In this document: positions 60,882 through 64,000 of the stretch, piece by piece
Layout of the letters: every line of letters starts with the position of its first letter
How positions within the stretch are numbered: position 1 is the stretch's first letter
Source of the DNA: CAZFVY01 sp964522665
Lineage (GTDB): Bacteria; Verrucomicrobiota; Verrucomicrobiia; Limisphaerales; CAZFVY01
Direction: 5' to 3'
Assembly (NCBI GenBank): GCA_964522665.1
Contig: CAZFVY010000017.1
Location: 1-64,000 of the forward strand
Length of the DNA: 64,000 bases
Notes under the pieces: model-generated
What the model saw: only the letters and a program-made list of their open reading frames with translations
Databases searched by the model: none
What the model was told of the DNA's origin: nothing
Translations under genes and position numbers: made by a program

Positions 60882-62776
60882 GCGGCGGGTGCGGCGGCGG
60901 GTGCGGCGGCGGGTGCGGCGGCGGGTGCGGCGGCGGCGGGAGTGGCAACGGCGGCGGGTACGGCAGCGGCAGCGGTGGGCTTTCCACCTGACGGCGCCGT
61001 TTGGTCGAGCAAAGCTCTGACCTCTCTTGCACGCAGTTCTTCGAGGAGATTTGCCAGCAGATCCTTCGCGTCCCAGTGATTCGAGTTATCGTTCATCACT
61101 TGGGAAGTGGCCAAGCTGCCGAGTCCGGCGGTCTGCAGAGCTTGCGCGGTCAACGGGGCCTTGCCTTCCATGTCTCGCCGATAGACGGCATGCTTTTTGA
61201 GTTCATCGACCTGCACGAGAATCGAATTCCCGGCGTATTGGAGAACGCTCATATATTTTTTGACCTCGGGATCACTGGTGGAGGTGAGCAGGCTGGCGGT
61301 ATTGCCTAGCGTGACGGTCTTTTGGGCGAACTGAGTAAGCGCGCTGAGGAGACCGCTAAACTGATCCGATTGGGATTCCTGCTTGAACCACTTGCTCGAA
61401 CGCGTGCTTTCCAGGTAATGTTCGATGGTCGTTTCCATGCCAAACTGCGTCCGTCCACCGCTAAACGAGCTATTGACCGTCGCTTCCAGATTACGCATTG
61501 AACGCAATACTTCCTCGGTGAAAACGTCGTTCCCTTCAAGGTCGGCCGTCGGCCCTCGGGCCAAGCCGAATCTGAATTCCGGGTCGCCTGAGTTGACGAG
61601 CAACGCGTCAAGCTCTTGGAGTGACCGAACGATCTCGCTGCCTTCGCGCGTCAGGAGAGTTTCTGTGACCATCTTGTTTGCGGTCCGGTAATCGGCCGGG
61701 GCCTTCAGCGCGTCGGCCACTCGAGCGGCAAGTCTCGCGGCGGCGGAGTCGGGCGCATTCAGTTGTTGCACCGTTTCAGAGAAGGATTTGGGTTGTTCAA
61801 AAGCCGCGATAAGGCTGGCGCCGTTAGTGAGCACAATGTCTTGCACGCGGGGTGACTCAACAAACAGTCTGACTCGTCCCTCTCCTTTGGTCGCGGCGAG
61901 CGCGTATTCGTCGAAAGCGGTCAGCAGCAGTGTTCGCATTTGGGCGCGGGCTTCCAAGAAGCTTCCCGCAAGCAGTGTGACTCGTTGGACGAAATTGGTC
62001 CTCCGGGCGCCTTCGTTAGCGGCAAAAAGGGCGTCGGTGTGCCCGGACAGATTTTCGGCGCGCGAGAGGAACACAAAGAGTGCGTTCGAGCTTTTTCCTC
62101 CTTTCGGATAAATCTTGCGCAAATCAGGGGAAAGAAGCGCTTCCAGACGGTCGGATCTCCTAACGGTTCGCTTGCCGGGGGACGTTGTCTCGGGAACCAG
62201 GAACTGGCTGTAGGCCGCGATAACGTTCGAGTCCGCGTCGGGCTTAAAACCTTGTTTAATTTCTTTCCAGATCGTCGCGTCGGCGTCCGCCTGCTGCGGA
62301 TGAAACGTGTTGTAGGCGTCCATGTATTTTTGTTGAGCCTCCGAACCGCGGTCGAGCAAAGGGGCAAGCTCCCACGGCCCCCGGTCCTCGTAGAGTCCGA
62401 GTATTTCGTTCACGCGGATCGCTGAGTCATTCCTCAGGTTTTGTTTGCGTCCGTCCGAAGGTGCAAAAAAGCCCGGCCAATAAAAATCGGCGCTTCGAAA
62501 ATCGACGAGCTCCTGCTGCAATGATGGAGTTTGAAAGATTAGCCGCTCCGCGCCGTGCATTAGCCCGTACTGGGCCCGACTCGAGACCTCGAGATAGTCG
62601 CGCAACTGAACCAACACCGGCTTGAGGCCCATGACGAGGCTGATGGCCTGATCGTCCTGCACTTCGATCGAGTTGCTGAGCGGGCCGGTGTACACGTCCA
62701 CGTCCACGGTCAAGACCGCGCAGCCGGTCGCCAGGACGAGCAGCCCCGCGATTGAAACCGACAATTTTTTATTCAT
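60882..62776 (-). CDS. Large lipoprotein of unknown function, N-terminal part
   Basis: About 630 residues are visible. The start MNKKLSVSIAGLLVLATGCA has a lipobox (LATGC), followed by VDVDVYTGPLSNSIEVQDDQ. The rest is helical with no recognised domain and ends in an Ala/Pro tract that runs into the assembly gap. Combined with the part after the gap, the protein is at least 970 residues. It is followed upstream on the same strand by a second lipoprotein gene with 24 bp spacing, so the two probably form an operon. Lower GC and more polar composition than neighbours suggest a different origin. Function is not recognised. Confidence 0.8.
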
Positions 62777-62800
62777 GCGTTCTTCGGGTTGAGCGTCGGC

Positions 62801-63442
62801 TTACTTGCTTGATTGGGGCAGGGCGTCGGCGATGTCACTCTTGAGGCGGTCAAGGGCGCCGAGTGAACTCTTGGTGGTAATCAACGCCTCGAATAGTTTC
62901 TTCTCGAGGGCGGCGTTGTTCTGCATCACCGCGGCGCCGCTGACCTGGCCAATTGCCTCGTCCACGCGTTCAAAGAAATTTTTGGGACTGGCGCCCATGA
63001 CGATCACCAGGCGGTGATTCGCCGGGGCCTCGCGAAACCCTTCCGGCCCAAAGAGCATCAAGCGCCGTCCGGTGGTGAACGTCGAGGTATAGTTGGTATT
63101 GCCCGCGTTGATCTCGACCGGCGCGGTTCCGTTCGCGTCAAGCGAGGCCTGGCCGGTGAGGGAATCGATGACCCCGGCGGGCACCCAGCCGGAGGCAAAC
63201 CGAGTGCTGCTGACGACGCTCGCCTGGCCATGCACGGTCAGTCGATAAACCGTGGGTGGCAGTTGCTCTTCGGGATCGAAAACCCCGAGGTAATAGACTT
63301 GCTCGAGTTCCTGAACCGGCATGCCGCTGACGACGGCGATGGCGCCGCCGGCGGCGAGAGCGCCCGTTTGATACGGCGTCGCGCAGCCGGCCAGCAACGC
63401 CGCGGCGGTCGTTGCCGCCACGGCTGCCGCTCGGCGAAGCAT
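62801..63442 (-). CDS. Lipoprotein of unknown function
   Basis: A 213-residue protein with a lipoprotein signal (AAAVAATTAAALLAGCATPY, lipobox LLAGC). It then reads LAAGGAIAVVSGMPVQELEQ, a beta-rich middle (VYRLTVHGQASVVSST, GRRLMLFGPEGFREAPANHR) and a C-terminal helical tail. The ATG at 63442 gives the signal directly; the frame upstream to 63547 is not needed. It precedes the large lipoprotein gene on the same strand and probably shares its transcript. No family was recognised. Confidence 0.75.
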   Translation of the reverse strand: MLRRAAAVAATTAAALLAGCATPYQTGALAAGGAIAVVSGMPVQELEQVYYLGVFDPEEQLPPTVYRLTVHGQASVVSSTRFASGWVPAGVIDSLTGQASLDANGTAPVEINAGNTNYTSTFTTGRRLMLFGPEGFREAPANHRLVIVMGASPKNFFERVDEAIGQVSGAAVMQNNAALEKKLFEALITTKSSLGALDRLKSDIADALPQSSK

Positions 63443-63886
63443 GATCGCGTAGCGTCCACCGGTCTCGCGCCGGGACGCGCTGACGGTGGGAGTCGGATCG
63501 CAAAAGAGCGGCGCGTCGGGCACGATGGGGCAAGGCAATGGATTCATGGTTGCGTTTGGATTTCAGTTTGATTACGCGTCCGATGCCCACGACGAGCCCA
63601 GGCGCTGCATATTCTACTGCGGTTGCGTCCGCGCTTGCCCCTTTCCCATCGAATCCCTTCGCGACGCGCCGGCAGAACGAAGCGCCGGACGCCCCGGGCT
63701 TGCATCACCGCGTGAATCAATACCAACTTATCGGGCAGACCCTCGCGTAATCCGCAGCCCGAAGTCAAGCTAAACTTTTGGTTATTTCGGCGATTACATT
63801 ACCCCTCGGCGACACAATGTGAGTGGGGGCGCCGCCAACTTGTTTTTCCCGCTCGTCTGCCCGCCATCAAGCGCTACGCTGGCGCC
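63443..63886. other. Gene-free stretch between divergent genes
   Basis: No gene or clear repeat is seen. It separates the lipoprotein operon (minus strand) from the last gene (plus strand) and should contain both promoters, but no convincing -35/-10 pair was assigned. Confidence 0.4.
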
Positions 63887-64000
63887 ATGTCCAAACCCAT
63901 TCCGAAATCGATCAATCCGGACGCGCTGGTGAAACTCGCGCTCGGGGTGATTGCCGCCGACCGCTTTCCGGCGCTCGCCTCAATCGACGGGGACCATCCG
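63887..64000 (+). CDS. Start of a gene, possibly PNPOx-fold (truncated by window end)
   Basis: Only 38 codons are visible: MSKPIPKSINPDALVKLALG, then VIAADRFPALASIDGDHP. The pattern of an N-terminal helix followed by FPALASIDGD resembles the first strand of pyridoxamine 5'-phosphate oxidase-fold proteins. The gene runs off the window. Confidence 0.5.
   Translation, partial: MSKPIPKSINPDALVKLALGVIAADRFPALASIDGDHP

Noticed and set aside
60535..61079. Frames containing runs of X on both strands
   Set aside because: Artefacts of translating across the N gap in the 12-bp repeat.

Overview
The window reads as a chromosomal segment of a high-GC Verrucomicrobiota bacterium, most likely from the Limisphaerales/Pedosphaera side. 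This is inferred from gene content only: a Tat-exported DUF1552 protein, planctomycete-type cytochrome c (PSCyt1), ThuA, DUF4337, PEP-CTERM and LamG surface proteins, tandem ABC-2 permeases, and many short dispersed palindromic repeats. No rRNA or tRNA gene was recognised. There is one assembly gap (100 N, 60782-60881), inside a 12-bp tandem repeat.

Layout. 1-3600: the C-terminal part of a helicase translationally coupled to a GIY-YIG nuclease, then a truncated toxin-antitoxin remnant. 3600-10500: zinc-ribbon membrane protein, PLP aminotransferase divergent from a LysR regulator, gapA, DUF1552 protein, YdeI/DUF1801 protein. 10500-16000: GT9 glycosyltransferase, an adhesin-like protein built from strictly alternating TSSG/NSGG rungs, a membrane-anchored unknown, a HEAT-repeat protein. 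16000-22700 (minus strand): SWIM/SNF2 helicase, basic-secretory-protein-type peptidase, ThuA, DUF4337. 22800-28100: a secreted six-repeat protein, a single-repeat PEP-CTERM relative, an unknown secreted protein. 28200-35500: malic enzyme, an overlapping HlyD/FtsX/ATPase export operon, NUDIX hydrolase, a 161-bp MITE, YjbQ. 35700-39600: coiled-coil/TPR protein and a cytochrome c-copper monooxygenase-TPR fusion. 40000-44200: guaA, DUF4926, an unknown gene, a decayed VapBC pair, a relic of the guaA 3' end, an intact VapBC pair with a probable leaderless promoter, and a structured RNA candidate. 44200-48150: a mutS-like gene split by a 271-bp MITE, an AIM24-family gene, and 1.2 kb of repeats and hairpins. 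48150-55830: acetyl xylan esterase, LamG protein, two tandem ABC-2 permeases. 56000-59730: a divergent module of cytochrome c plus Spy-like protein against a two-component system. 59750-64000: two lipoproteins and the start of a probable PNPOx-fold gene.

The most interesting points are these. (i) A 161-bp MITE has perfect 20-bp terminal inverted repeats and a 6-bp target duplication at the NUDIX stop codon. Its interior matches the 5' end of the HEAT-repeat gene 20 kb away, which itself seems to have degenerate versions of the same ends. (ii) A second MITE with perfect 31-bp ends disrupts a mutS-like gene. (iii) Two perfect CTTAAT-N5-CTTAAT boxes, the form of the PmrA/BasR operator, lie back to back in the divergent promoter of the two-component system and the cytochrome/Spy-like operon. 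(iv) A guaA relic and two decaying toxin-antitoxin loci sit just downstream of guaA. (v) A compact RNA candidate has a perfect Shine-Dalgarno whose ATG lies in a terminator stem.
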